Assembly: GCF_037975245.1 (NCBI RefSeq)
Contig: NC_092571.1
Location: 26,800,564 to 26,864,563, forward strand
Length of the DNA: 64,000 nt
Source of the DNA: Apostichopus japonicus
Taxonomy: Eukaryota > Echinodermata > Holothuroidea > Aspidochirotida > Stichopodidae
Direction: 5' to 3'
Under the pieces are notes generated by a model that saw only the letters and a program-made list of their open reading frames with translations, was not told the DNA's origin and did no database searches. This document shows, piece after piece, positions 1-12,217 of the stretch; within the stretch, counting starts at the first letter, position 1, and the number at the start of each line of letters is the position of its first letter. Position numbers and translations under genes: made by a program.

Positions 1-1148
1 AAGGGGAAAACATTTTTAACGTCCTAATTTGTAGCAAAATCAAGTTGTTAACGATACTTACATGCGAGGACGTTGTTAACGATATTGTTAACGTAATATT
101 TGAATAATTGTTTTGTCACAGAAAGTTATGAGTTTAGACAATCTATGAATTTTGCGGGAAGCAACCACAACATCTCTGATACTGAAAAGGACTTTTCATC
201 TCACAGTATGTTTTGCTCTCTCCGTATAGAAAGCTATAATGTAAAATGTGCATTCATACCACAATAATTTCTTCGTTGCGAACTTGCATAAATTTTCGCC
301 GTTTCTTTGACCATGTGCTTCAAGTCATGATTCTGGTGCAACATTCGTGTTCAAAACTACTGTATTCATACATCGTCAAAAGTAGTCATTGAAGTTGAAG
401 ATACTTAACCGACATTGCGTAAAAATGTTATTTAAATGCTATAATTTACGTGGAGCTGGTTGTTTCCAATTACTGCAAAGCCTCCAGGATAAATGTTAGA
501 TCAGTTGCTATATGGTTGGATTTAGTCTGCGCTTCGTGAGCAACACTAAGGGCACAATATTGAAGTACGTAGGCAATACACTCACTGAACTAGTTTACCG
601 TTCGCTCAGCATTGTTACGCATTTTTAGACCAAAAAGACCGCTAACATGTTATGCAAGAAACGAATCATCCAAGATACAGTCGAGTTTTGAGTTTGGTTA
701 TGTGTTGTAGGTACGGTGATATGATCTTTTCTTCACAAATTTTCAGGATCTGCGCATGTGCAGTTGAAACTCCGAAATTCAAACAGGCCTAATACAATTG
801 CGTGGAATTTAGCGAGATATGCACACTGCATGTACGGGGATATTTGAAGAGTTGGGGTTGTTAGTGAAATCGCTGCAAGGTCAAAGCATGGAGGTACTAT
901 ATACGGAGTTGACGAGGAGGAAACAGTGGCAGGGCAGGCGAAATGAAGGTCGGGCGGCCGCCCCTGTAACTGACAGCGAAGCTAGGGCACTGGATGGCAT
1001 CTGCCATGTATGTTGTGTAGAACATTCACAAAGTACAGGCAGTGATACGATCGCATCTTTACAACTACAATAGTAAAAGTATATATATGTCATAATAAAC
1101 GCAATTGGTGTTCGATCGGTACGAAAACCTTTCTCTAGTAATATTACT
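1..1148. other. non-coding stretch, nothing recognised
   Basis: AT-rich sequence with only short chance reading frames. The two frames near 819-1198 overlap on opposite strands and resemble no protein I know. I see no repeat, RNA gene or transposon end here. Confidence 0.5.
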
Positions 1149-1398
1149 GTCACTCGTTTTACTTGATTGCCGACATTCACAACATATCCAGACATCATTT
1201 AATGGTTCAAACAAATAAGTTTGTTGCTGGCATTTTGTCTATAGACACTCGTTTTACTTGATTTCCAACATTCATCGTATCTCTACACATGGTTGAAGGG
1301 GATAAATGAAATCAGATTAAAAGGCAGTATTTTTATGCTGGTACTTTGTCTAGACACTCGTTTTACTTCATTTCCGACATTCACAGCGTATAGGCATA
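1149..1398. repeat. three diverged copies of a short motif
   Basis: The string CACTCGTTTTACTTGATT or a near copy occurs near 1151, 1246 and 1356, each followed by a version of CCGACATTCAC. The spacing is about 95-110 bp, so this is a decayed three-copy tandem repeat. No coding sense is visible. Confidence 0.6.
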
Positions 1399-2085
1399 GC
1401 CTATAACATTTTAAAAGTTGTTTACCGTGCCGCCTCCTAATCGTATGAGACGTATCGCACATGTTAACTGATAGGCTGGCGGTGGGAGATACGGTAGCTT
1501 ATCAAACAAGGGGTCCACAATTTGGCGTCTGGTGACTCCAAATGACCTTTGACCTCAATAAAATCCTTTACTGAACGTGTCACAACTACATACTAAATAT
1601 GAGATTCGTCCAACCTTCCCTTTTTGAGTTATCGTGTATACAAGGTTTTCACAATTTGACCTCTATAGTGACCCCAAATGGACTTGGACCTCCACGTCCC
1701 CTATTGCTTTTGGTGGAGGTGTGTATACCCACGTACGTACAGTACGTACAGTACAGTACGTAACGTACAGTACGTACCTGTATTTATCATGTCATAGTGT
1801 TATTGTATCATAATGTTGGTTCGGGCCATTTCTATTGTAACAGCTAGTTCTGCTTATACTAACAAGCAGAAATCTAGTGCATGAAGATCATCGAAACCTC
1901 AATGCATTTTGCATTCTGGTTTACATTACAGGGTTGAGCAATATTGAACGCCGATGGCAACAACGTAAGTTTAGACAACGACGTATGTTGAGACAACGGA
2001 AGACATCAACGTGAGTTTGAGCAACAACGTGGTAAAACAGCAGCAACAGGCTTTAGTTTAGACAATAACAAACTTAATTTAGACA
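1399..2085. other. non-coding, with a short GTAC-rich simple repeat
   Basis: Nothing gene-like is visible. A GTACGTAC-type simple repeat lies at about 1730-1778. From about 1935 to 2085 the words GACAACG and TTTAGACAA recur irregularly, which suggests old tandem sequence. Confidence 0.45.
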
Positions 2086-2447
2086 CAGGGGCGTCGGAAG
2101 CTATTATAGGATTGGTACGGCAGATCAGAGTGTGGCCATCTATCATAATTATCGGGGGACGTTTGGTAGGTCAAACTACGCTACGTGCCACCATGGTTGG
2201 CGCGTAGCGTAATGGAGAAGATTTTGAAAATATACCTCCCAGATTGCAGGAAATGGCACTTCCCTAGAAACAAGACCCCTGCCATGCCAGAGTAGTCACA
2301 TTGAGCCTACTTGCCGTCATCATTATTTGCCATGTTATCATTTTTTGCCATTTTTTTCTTAGTCCTACTTTTTTTTTTTTTTTTTTTTGAGCCGTGAATA
2401 TTGGTCCGGCTTCCGCCGGACCTGCCGTACCGGCTCCGACGCCCCTG
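2086..2447. mobile_element. candidate hAT-like non-autonomous element
   Basis: The left end begins CAGGGGCGTCGGA and the right end is its inverse, TCCGACGCCCCTG. A second inverted match, GGTACGGCAG, lies just inside each end. CAGGGGCG-type ends are common in hAT MITEs. The flanking 8 bp (TTTAGACA and TATTATGT) do not match, so no target duplication supports the borders. A T run at about 2370-2389 lies near the right end. No transposase frame is present. Confidence 0.45.
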
Positions 2448-2610
2448 TATTATGTTCAGAATAATTGCGAGAGTAAATTGGAGCATAACCACAGCCACAG
2501 GCAGTGATGTTACTATGGAAATAGTTAGCGGCTGGTTACAAAGATCAAAATTAAAGTCACCCATTGAAAAACAATGATCTCCAGCAGCAGAAATATCACT
2601 TAAAATATCA

Positions 2611-2966
2611 TTATGTATAAGATAGGTTAGTAGTTTATGATAACATGGATTACAAATGTATGGTTATGTAAGATAGGTAAGTAGTTTATGATAACATGGA
2701 TTAGCAAGTGTATGACTATGTCAGATAGGTTAGTAGTTTATGATAACATGGATTAAAAATGTATGGTTATGTAAAATAGGTAAGTAGTTGATGATAACAT
2801 GGATTTGGAATGTATGAATATGTTAGATAGGTTAGTAGTTTATGATAACATGGATTAGGAATGTAGGCTATCATTATGTAAGATAGGTAAGTAGTTTATG
2901 ATAACATGGAGTAGGAATGTAGCATTATGTAAGATAGGAAAGTAGTTTATGATTACATGTATATGA
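2611..2966. repeat. 51-bp tandem repeat, about 7 copies
   Basis: The landmark GATAGG recurs at about 2621, 2672, 2723, 2774, 2825, 2882 and 2933. That is a 51-bp step with one 57-bp step. Each unit contains TAGTTTATGATAACATGGAT. Diverged echoes of the same unit appear at about 3935-4070. Confidence 0.85.
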
Positions 2967-4664
2967 TAATGGTGATTATGTAATGTAACAGTGGTAACCC
3001 TTATCGATAGACTTGGCAAAAGGTGACAAGCGCCATCTATTTTACTTTGCTACTTTTTTATGAGAATCATTTGTTACGACTACTACTACTATTACAACTT
3101 TTTGTGAATGGTCTAATCATCCTTTTTACGGAGCCATCTTTTGCATGACAAGAACATATTATATTCAGGGTAAGCTTTCATTTATGATTGTTTGATAGGA
3201 TTTAATTGCAGAGTGATGAAGAGTGTATTCGATTTCGAAATTGCTGTCAATTAAGTAACTTAAGTAACTTGCCTGTCACTGTAGATCGCCATTCACACCG
3301 TGCTATCCTAACGCACGTGTGTTGTGGGGCCTTGGCCTTGACGTTATATCTTTGTAACAATGTGCACTACATCGACCGTTATGTGTTTGCTAAGTTGTAT
3401 ACTATTAAGCTTATACTTATCCCTTTCGTCATTATCATAGTCAGTGATGGATGATCAAACTTATAATTAGTAACGGTGTTTCCTGGAGATTGGTGAAGGT
3501 GTAAATTAGTATTAAAATGTAACATCAGACCTGAGAGTTCCATAATCTCCTTAGCAACCCAATTGTTTAAATGAAGTTGGTCACATGACATGTCACCTGA
3601 TATATTATTCTTTTTATTTCCTAAAGTGATTTGTTTTCATTCTTTTTGTTGAAGTAATTGGGATTGTTGGATTCATTTATTGCTTTGCTATGACCAACGT
3701 CTGAGAATAACGAAACAATATTCAGTTAAGTAAGAACAATACTCAATGTTTATGACTCCTCGTCACTCATGTATTGGTTCTCATTGCACATTTAATTTAC
3801 GTTAATTATCCATGATAAGTAATTACCTTAATCTTGTATTTATGAGCCATTTGTTTTGTCTTTGCAGGGTTTTTCATTTCTTATTGTTGTTGAATAAATA
3901 CCATAGCAACATGAACCTGTGTTACGGTCATTACAGTAAGATAGGTAACCAGTTCATGATTTCCTCAGTTTGTTGATGATTATTCAGAACGGAGGTAAAC
4001 AGTTTATGATTACATCAGTTGGGTAATGATGATGTGAAGTTGGTAAAATTATTACATCGGTTGGGTAATGTAAAGGATATAAGACTAGTGATAATATATT
4101 TGTTTGTTTAGAATGTGAATTTGCCATATTGTTTCATGCTGGTTTAATGGTCACATTTACAGCGCGTGTATCTTGCACTATATTATACAGAGTCCATCAT
4201 ACTGCTGTCTCTACACAGCCCGGGCTTTAAAGCAGTTGATTGCACTGTGCAGCATGTTTCATTTAAGATATTATAATCTTCACGTGTATATGTATTTATC
4301 TATGTGTTACTTAGTTCAAGATTCATTTAATAAATGTAGCATGATAATTATCAATACTACTTCTGTCCATGTTCTCTGGTCACTTGTTCTGTCCATTTTC
4401 AGGAAGTCATTATCGGGGGCAGACTGACCCGTGACCTACACCCTTGGGCAAAAACAGTCATCACGCCAGTGTTGTAAAAAGCAATGCTCAATTCACTAAG
4501 CTTTCAGGTGTATAGAAATAACACAGTGACTTGAGTCAATGAACTGGTGCCAGGAAAATCTCTGACAATTGCTTGTCCTTAGAAAAGAGGTTTCTCACTA
4601 CCACTCTCTAGTATGCCCATTCGCCCAGAACCATAGCCAGAAATAAACAGCTGATGTGCAATCC
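2967..4664. other. non-coding, no gene recognised
   Basis: Mostly AT-rich with no convincing reading frame. At 3935-4070 there are decayed relatives of the 51-bp repeat just upstream (AAGATAGGTAACCAG, TTTATGATTACATCAG). Nothing else is identifiable. Confidence 0.45.
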
Positions 4665-5165
4665 CCCTCCACTCCTTCCCCGAGTCCCACCACTGGTACC
4701 GCAGGGCACGATCTAGCCTGATGCAGCAATATAAACTCCCCTCCCCATCCCCCACTCCTTGCTACAGTTCCACCATTGGTACCGCAGGGCACAATCTAGT
4801 CTGATGCAGCAATAGAAATCCCCCTCTCGCCTCCCTGCCACAGTCCCACTAGTCGTGCTGCAGGGCACGATCTAGCCTGATGTAGCAATAGAAATTCCCC
4901 TCCCCTTGCCCCACTCCCTGCCACATGCTCACCAGTGGTGCTGCAGGGCACGATCTAGCCCTGGTGCAGCAATAGAAATTCCCCTCCCCATCCCCCACTC
5001 CCTGCCACAGTCCCACCAGTGGTGCTGCAGGGCACGATCTAGCCCTGGTGCAGCAATAGAAATTTTCCCTCCCTTCCCCCACTCCCTGCCGCAGTCTCAC
5101 CAGTGGTGCTGCAGGGCCCGACCTAGCCCTGGTGCAGCAATAGAAATTCCCCTCCCCCTAATGAT
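4665..5165. repeat. about 83-bp C-rich tandem repeat, 6 copies
   Basis: GCAGGGC recurs at about 4701, 4784, 4860, 4943, 5027 and 5111. Each unit holds a CCCCTCCCC tract, a CAGTCCCACCAGTGGT segment and GATCTAGCC. The Pro/Cys-rich frames read across it on both strands come from the periodicity. Confidence 0.85.
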
Positions 5166-5279
5166 TTTCCTTAATGAATACAGCCACACACTCTCTCATT
5201 AAAGATGGGCAGCTCTTAAAATGGGCTTAGCAAATCTTTAGGTTCAAACTTATCATAACTATAAAATGATAAAATCGAA

Positions 5280-5305
5280 CATATATATATATATATATAT
5301 ATATA
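5280..5305. repeat. TA microsatellite
   Basis: A short uninterrupted (AT)n run, followed by degenerate ATATAG sequence to about 5330. Confidence 0.9.
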
Positions 5306-5453
5306 GATATATAGCATATCTATATAGCAGATCTGAAGCATAAGTTTTTTCCATATTTTTGGGTTGTGGGGTTGGGGCCCAAATACTGGCTGTCTGTACT
5401 GAGGACTGAGTGGGGGCTATATACTCCCCTGTAAATAATTGTTGTTTGCATTA

Positions 5454-6298
5454 GAGGGCTTAGATACAAATCATGATATCATTGTAACTACATTTCTGTT
5501 GTACAACTTTTCCTTTTTAGTGCATGCTGTTAAAACTAAAGCCATTTGGAAGAAAATCTGAAAAAAAAAATGTTTGGTAGTTTAGATAGTTTGCGACAAT
5601 TACAATGGACCCTTCAGAGAAATAGTAAATCGCTGCTTAAATATGTACCAAATACATCACTTTTTTGCTCATTAATTAATTATTTGTTTTAATCAAGTTT
5701 GGAAATTTCTCTGTACACATCCAAACTTCAAAGCAATGAAAAAGTGGCAAGTATAGGGAAGGTAATTACCCCCTGCAGATATACTAAGTACCTGGTGTGT
5801 CGTAGGTACAGTACATGGTGCAAAAGAACAATCTTACATCAAATATTATTATATATGTATTCATATTAACACTGGAGGGCTTAGATACAAAATCATGATA
5901 TCATTGTGACTACATTTCTGTTGTACAACCTTTCCTTTTTGAGTGCATGCTGTTAAAACTAAAGCCATTTGGAGAAATCTGAAAAAAATACAAGTTGTTA
6001 GTTTAGATAGTTTGCGACAATTACAATGGACCCTTCAGAGAAATAGTAAATTGCTGCTTAAAAATGTACCAAATTCATCACTTTTTTCTCATTAATTAAT
6101 TATTTGTTTTAATCAAATTTGGAAATTTCTCTGTACACATCCAAACTTCAAAGCAATGAAAAAGTGGCAAGTATAGGGAAGTTAATTACCCCCTGCAGAG
6201 ATACTAAGTACCTGGTGTGTCCTAGGTACATTACATGGTGCAAAAAAACAATCTTACATCAAATATTATTATATATGTTTTCATATTAACACTGGAGG
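5454..6298. repeat. 421-bp direct tandem duplication
   Basis: Copy 1 runs from 5454 to 5874 and copy 2 from 5875 to 6298. Both open with GAGGGCTTAGATACAAA, pass through TGCGACAATTACAATGGACC, and close with ATATTAACACTGGAGG. They differ by only scattered substitutions and 1-3 bp indels, so the duplication is fairly recent. No reading frame spans either copy. Confidence 0.92.
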
Positions 6299-7812
6299 TA
6301 TAAATTGTAGATGTTGTTGATGGTTGTAACAAAGTCCTATCTTTAACACCAGCTAACACTCTTCTCGACATATTGACAAAATTCTTCATCTAAATTGAAA
6401 CTTGGCATGTGTTGTTTGGAAACCTTAAACCTTTAAATTTTTACAAGTAAATACAAGATATTTCTTGAGATATTAATATAAAACACTAATGATCAATGCA
6501 ATTAAATTAAATAAATAAAACTAAACAATTCATGCTGGTGATTTTTTTGTGAAGGAAAAAATGTTTTGTTTCAAAAACAGTGGGCTTTTTTTTCAAAATG
6601 TGAACCATTGCCTGTCGTGTCGGGACATCTACCGCTGCACTAACTTGTCATTGCTATCATCTAAGTCTGATGAATCAACGGTGCCCTCAATCAACGAGGT
6701 AGGTTTCTTTAAAATGGCCACCACGATGGAAATGACCACAAACTGCAATGTTTCAAAGAGAAAAAAGAAACTAGAGACAATTACATTGACATGCTACAGC
6801 ATTCCTTGCAAGTTTGTGAAACTAATCTTAGGTTGATAAATTCAAGCCTCTGAAGAAGGCTATTGTGACTGACTAACCCTTTAAGAAGTGAATTTAGTAA
6901 ATCCTCAAATGCTTCAGTCACTCAATTGCCTCCCGATATTGCAAACTGTATATAATGCCAACTAATAGCATGCACCTGCCCAGACTAAGCTCCTAAGCTA
7001 GGTCTGACCAGTAAATAATTTCCCTCAAGCTGCTGCAATGCCGTAAATTCACACATAGCAATATAAGAGGCGAAGTATAACCTGGTATACTTATGTTGAA
7101 CCAATCATCAAGTGACAAACGGCTACCTAACCTAGGCTATAGTAAACAGCACAAGAGGCATGCCTGCCTATACAGTTACAACTCAGGTCAATATAACAGA
7201 GAGGTCCTATCTCTATGACAGCAGATATGAGACACAGAGAGAGATTGCTACCACATGGCATCAACTTATGTACTAGGTCACTGTGAGGTCAACCTAATTA
7301 GCATGGACCATACCAAATATGCATGGACCAAACCAAAATCCAGATGAGGTTGTGCAAAATTGCTATGTTTCGAATGGTTTGGGCCACTACACCTCTCCTA
7401 AACTGGGAAAAAATTATTCCTTTCAAAAGTGAATCAAAATTCTGGAGTGGATTGAAAGCACTACTGTTAAGTACTCACAGCCATAAAGAGCCATGTGGTC
7501 TAGTAGTAACAGGCACCAAAGAACCAAAAGTTGAAAGTAATAGTGGCCAAAAGAGCTGTTGTCACTGTAAATATATACATTCTGCAGGTTTAAATGAAAA
7601 AAAAATGTCTATCTTTGATAGATGGCATCTCATGTACATAGAAAGAGATGTTGACAGTTAACCATAAAAGCTTGCATCTATGAAATAATAGATTCAAGGC
7701 CTTTATCGATGACCCTAAATTACACTACCTCTCATCTCATGGAGATTATAAATTATGTTAAACCCACTCATACTGGAATGTAAGCTGCCTTTCTCATCGC
7801 TAATTTTGTCCA
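6299..7812. other. non-coding, no gene recognised
   Basis: Two open frames occur at 6549-6836 and 7323-7661 (95 and 112 residues). Neither shows a domain, a signal peptide or repeated Cys/His spacing, and no splice context makes either convincing. The rest is ordinary AT-rich spacer. Confidence 0.4.
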
Positions 7813-9146
7813 TATTGATTGATTGATTTATTTGTTTTATCACGTGAATACATACAATGTGATAGGAAGTCCTCTAAAAAACCTTCAGATGGCTTAACAA
7901 AGTAGAGGACTCCCTGTAAAGAAAAGGAAAAATTAAACTAAATATATAAGAAAATATGAACATGTTCAATTAATAAGATGCAATAATTTTTTGAATAAAG
8001 TTTCTTCTGAATGATTTTGCAGAAGGTTTATTTGTAATATCGTCTGATAGAGAATTCCATGTTTTGATTGTACGTGCCCTTAGTGATAACATCACCATTG
8101 TAGAATTATACCTGTTATAATGTGCATCGCTTGAAAATCTGGTATTGTAATGATGAATATCACTGTTACATATTAAGTAGTCACTAAAAGCATTTGGTAA
8201 CAGTCCATTCCATGCCTTATAAGCAAATGTAGCAAGGTTAACCCTAATAATGTCATCAGTTTTCAACAACTTAGAACGCTTAAAAGGAGGATTTGTGTGG
8301 TCCCGTGGTTTGGCATGTGTTATATGGCGCACTGCTCTCTTCTGTGTAATACAAATGGGATTCAGATTGGTATATCTCAGGGTTGTCCAACCTTTTGCAG
8401 AGGAGGGCCACATGGAATGATTATGATGAAGGAGGGGGCCGCATGAACCCTACGCTCGATTTTTCGATTTTTTTACCCGAAGCCCAAGGCAACAAAATGT
8501 GAGCACTGCGCGCGGAGCGCACTGATTTCTTTTCCTTCCTGATAAAACAGATGAATAAAGTTCGGCCGCCCCCGCCCCTCCGCTAAGAGAGTGTCACACA
8601 AACTGACCTGTATGCAGTTTTTTGGACCCAGAAGGTTCGAATGATTGATTATATAGCTTCAAATTGTTATCAATAAATCTGCTCACTAAAATTTCGCACC
8701 GTAGAGCATCTCTGGCGGGCCGGACGCAACCCTGCGGCGGGCCGGACTGTGGCCCGCGGGCCGTAGGTTGGACAACCCTGGTATATCTAGTACCAGACCA
8801 TATGTTACAACAATACGTAATATGTGGCTGGACTAATGTCTGATAGAGAATCTTTAAAATGTGTTGTGGCAGATAATGCTTAAGCTTAGCTAAAACACTG
8901 GTGTTTTTTGCAACTTTTTACAGACAGTTGTAATGTGGTCACACCATCATGATCTATATATTCGTCTAAAAATCTGGTAAAATTGACTTCTTGTAGTCGT
9001 TTACCACCCATTGTAATATCATCATTTCATGTAAAATTTTTAGAAGTATTAAAAACTATATAGTTTGTTTTATCAATATTCAATGATAATTTGTTGCCAG
9101 CGAACCAGTCGCTGAACTTGTCTAATTCAGTTGATACTTCATATTA
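7813..9146 (-). mobile_element. 5'-truncated LINE, 3' part of reverse-transcriptase ORF, interrupted by a MITE
   Basis: Read on the minus strand, 9146-8789 and 8377-7970 encode the C-terminal half of a LINE polyprotein. It includes a segment like NKLSLNIDKTNYIVF, then RAVRHITHAKPRDHTNPPF, then a stretch ending in TWNSLSDDI. The 3' untranslated tail (7970-7813) ends in ATCA-type simple repeats. The same protein blocks and the same tail occur in the plus-strand copy at 16918-18348, which fixes the family. The frame is broken, 5' sequence is missing, and an hAT-type insert sits at 8378-8780. The element is dead. The layout is that of a CR1/Jockey-like non-LTR element, but I cannot assign the clade without a search. 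Confidence 0.85.
8378..8780. mobile_element. 403-bp hAT-type MITE inserted in the LINE
   Basis: The ends are CAGGGTTGTCCAACCT and the inverse AGGTTGGACAACCCTG. Both flanks carry the identical 8-bp direct repeat GTATATCT (8370-8377 and 8781-8788). An 8-bp target duplication with CAGGG ends is the signature of the hAT superfamily. The interior is GC-rich and has no transposase frame, so the element is non-autonomous. Removing it plus one duplication rejoins the LINE reading frame. It is therefore younger than the LINE copy. Confidence 0.93.
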
Positions 9147-9688
9147 AGAGTGATTTGACCAAGCTCAATTACGTTTGAGAATTTCGGAGATGTACCTGTA
9201 CCGGGTACTGTTGAAATGGTGGTTGATTATTAAGGCATTTTACATTTAAACCAAGAAAAAACTGTGCTTGTAAAGTGGAAAACATTGCTTTTCAACCTGA
9301 TGAAATATAATACATATTAATTTGCAAAGAAGGATATTACAGTCCTTGTTGAATAATCTGTGTCTATATTGATGAATGACAAAACAACATTGAGGTCAGA
9401 GAAAACAACTTTGAGGTCAGAGAAAACAACCCTGAGGTCAGAAAAACAACCGTGAGGTCAGACAAAAACAAGAAAACAACTCATTGAATAGCTATTAACT
9501 CACGAACTGACTGACCACCATTTTTGAAAAGCGACATATTTAAACATCACAGAGTACTGTGAAGGGCTGACCTTTCCATGGTTGTTACTGGAAACGAATT
9601 AATACCCTATCTTCAAAGGTAACGTAATTAAAGCCACAGAGCACTGCCAGGCCACCACCCTTGACAAAGAGTAGTCAAGCAAGCAGGG
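9147..9688. other. spacer with a short 4-copy GAGGTCAG repeat
   Basis: At 9387-9470 the motif GAGGTCAGAGAAAACAAC recurs about four times at roughly 25-bp steps. No gene is visible in the remainder. Confidence 0.5.
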
Positions 9689-11540
9689 TTCATTAGGAGG
9701 CTCAATTAAACAGTAGTAAAACATGTTTTAGACATGCACCGTTGATGTAGACAAACTGTGCATTAAGGATACATTAGGTGACTCAATTAATTAGTGGTCA
9801 AACATCTTTTACACATGCACTGTTGATGTAGATCAGTGCATTCGGGATTAAATAGGTGACTCCATTAATTAGTGGTCCAACCTCATTTAAACGTGCATCG
9901 TTGATGTATACCATCGTTTATGTAGTTGATGTAGACCATCTTTTAGACATGCACCGTTGATGTAGACAAACTGTGCATTAAGGATTCATTAGGTGACTCC
10001 ATTAATTAGTAGTCAAACATCTTTTACACATGCACTGTTGATGTAGACAAACTGTGCATTAAGGATTCATTAGGTGACTCCATTAATTAGTAGTCAAACA
10101 TATTTTACACATGCACTGTTGATGTAGACAAACTGTGCATTAAGGATTAATTAGGTGACTCCATTAATTAGTAGTCAAACATATTTTACACATGCACTGT
10201 TGATGTAGACCAGTGCTTTAAGGATTCATTAGGTGACTCCATTAATTAGTAGCCAAACATCTTTTACACATGCACTGTTGATGTAGACCAACTGTGCATT
10301 AAGGATTCATTAGGTGACCCCATTAATTAGTAGTCAAACATATTTTACACATGCACTGTTGATGTAGACCAGTGCTTTAAGGATTCATTAGGTGACTCCA
10401 TTAATTAGTAGCCAAACATCTTTTACACATGCACTGTTGATGTAGACCAACTGTGCATTAAGGATTCATTAGGTGACTCCATTAATTAGTAGTCAAACAT
10501 ATTTTACACATGCACTGTTGATGTAGACCAGTGCTTTAAGGATTCATTAGGTGACTCCATTAATTAGTAGCCAAACATCTTTTACACATGCACTGTTGAT
10601 GTAGACCAACTGTGCATTAAGGATTCATTAGGTGACCCCATTAATTAGTAGTCAAACATCTTTTACACATGCACTGTTGATGTAGACCAACTGTGCATTA
10701 AGGATTCATTAGGTGACTCAATTAACTAGTAGTCAAACATCTTTTACACATGCACTGTTGATGTAGACCAACTGTGCATTAAGGATTCATTAGGTGACTC
10801 CATTAATTAGTGGTCAAACATCTTTTAGACATGCACTGTTGATGTAGACCAACTGTGCATTAATGATTCATTAGGTGACTCCATTAATTAGTCGTCAAAC
10901 ATCTTTTAGACATGCACCGTTGATGCAGACCAACTTTGCATTAAGGATTCATTAGGTGACTCCATTAATTAGTGGTCAAACATCTTTTAGACATGCACCG
11001 TTGATGTAGACCAACTGTGCATTAAGGATTCATTAGGTGACTCCATTCATTAGTAGTCAAACATCTTTTAGACATGCACCGTTGATGCAGACCAACTGTG
11101 CATTAGAGATTCATTAGGTGACTCCATTCATTAGTAGTCAAACATCTTTTAGACATGCACCGTTGATGTAGACAAACTGTGCATTAAGGATTCATTAGGT
11201 GACTCCATTAATTAGTAGTCAAACATCTTTTAGACATGCACCGTTGATGTAGACAAACTGTGCATTAAGGATTCATTAGGTGACTCCATTAATTAGTGGT
11301 CAGACATCTTTTACACATGCACCGTTGATGTAGACCAAGTGTGCATTAAGGATTAATTAGGTGACTCCATTAATTAGTAGTCAAACATCTTTTAGACTTA
11401 CACTGTTGATGTAGACCAACTGTGCATTAAGGATTCATTAGGTGACTCCATTAACTAGTAGTCAAACATCTTTTAGACATGCACTGTTGATGTAGACCAA
11501 CTGTGCATTAAGGCTTCATTAGGTGACTCCCTTAATAAAA
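9689..11540. repeat. 81-bp satellite array, about 23 copies, with a 158-bp dimer block
   Basis: The unit contains GGTGACTCCATTAATTAGT, then TCAAACAT and CATGCACTGTTGATGTAGAC. Most units are 81 bp. A shorter 77-bp variant carries GACCAGTGCTTTAAG instead of the longer GACCAACTGTGCATTAAG. Between about 10210 and 10640 the short and long forms alternate, giving a 158-bp higher-order dimer repeated three times. Units at the left end (9689-9950) are more diverged, as is usual at array edges. It has no reading frame. Confidence 0.92.
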
Positions 11541-12217
11541 GACCTAGACAATTTAGGGTATCTTTATTCCAAAGGTTTAGTATATATAACTCTGAAAAGA
11601 TGGTTGTTCCAATGTTGCACCAGTGGGGGAAAACATGTGGAACCCAGGGTGTTACGGGAAAATGTCATGATGAACTAACTGTAAGCATACTAAGAAGAAA
11701 GATAAAAGATGAAGATATGTATAAAATGATGTATCTCAATTAAACAACACAAAACTCACAAAGATTTGGCTGTTGAGGTAGCCATTGCAAAGGATGACAA
11801 CAGACAACGAAGCTGCTGTTGACGACACAGACATAGATGATGATGAAGAGGAACTAGAAGAGATAAGAATTGTTTTTATATCTGTTTGGTCATATTTGGT
11901 TACGTGGTACTAGCTGAGATAACAGCCTGCTGTTTTCTTAATGGCCTTCATATTTTAACCATACACTGTCATGTTCTTTATGTATTAATTTTGTTCGGAA
12001 ATAAATTTAAATTGGAAAATAAAGGACAATGGAAAACAACATAAACGATGAAGTTATATATAAAATTATATATCTCAATTTTAATAATGACACAGAACTC
12101 ACAAGGATTTGGCTGTTGAGGTAGTCATTGCAAATGATGGCATAGATAACAAAGCTGTTGTTGCCGACACAGACATAGATGCTGATGAAGAGGAACTAGA
12201 AGGTGAAGAATAGAACT
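11541..12217 (+). other. tandem pair of exon-like fragments with an acidic C-terminus, unrecognised
   Basis: Two diverged copies (about 11704-11868 and 12045-12215, about 343 bp apart) share CACAAGGATTTGGCTGTTGA and GACACAGACATAGATG. The second copy reads THKDLAVEVVIAND, then DTDIDADEEELEGEE and a stop. The first encodes the same tail, but only after a one-base frame change. Upstream of copy 1, from about 11530 to a stop near 11742, another open frame ends in ILRRKIKDEDMYKMMYLN. A possible AATAAA site follows copy 1 near 12000. I do not recognise the protein. It could be a decayed 3' exon of a transposon or host gene that was later duplicated. Confidence 0.35.

Noticed and set aside
2086-2447. 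Firm hAT insertion call
   Set aside because: Terminal inverted repeats are present, but the flanking 8 bp do not match, so it is kept only as a candidate.
4849-5202. Cys/Pro-rich repeat proteins on both strands
   Set aside because: Both are read across the 83-bp tandem repeat, so the protein periodicity is a by-product.
7323-7661. 112-residue plus-strand frame
   Set aside because: No domain or homologous block recognised, and composition like the surrounding spacer.
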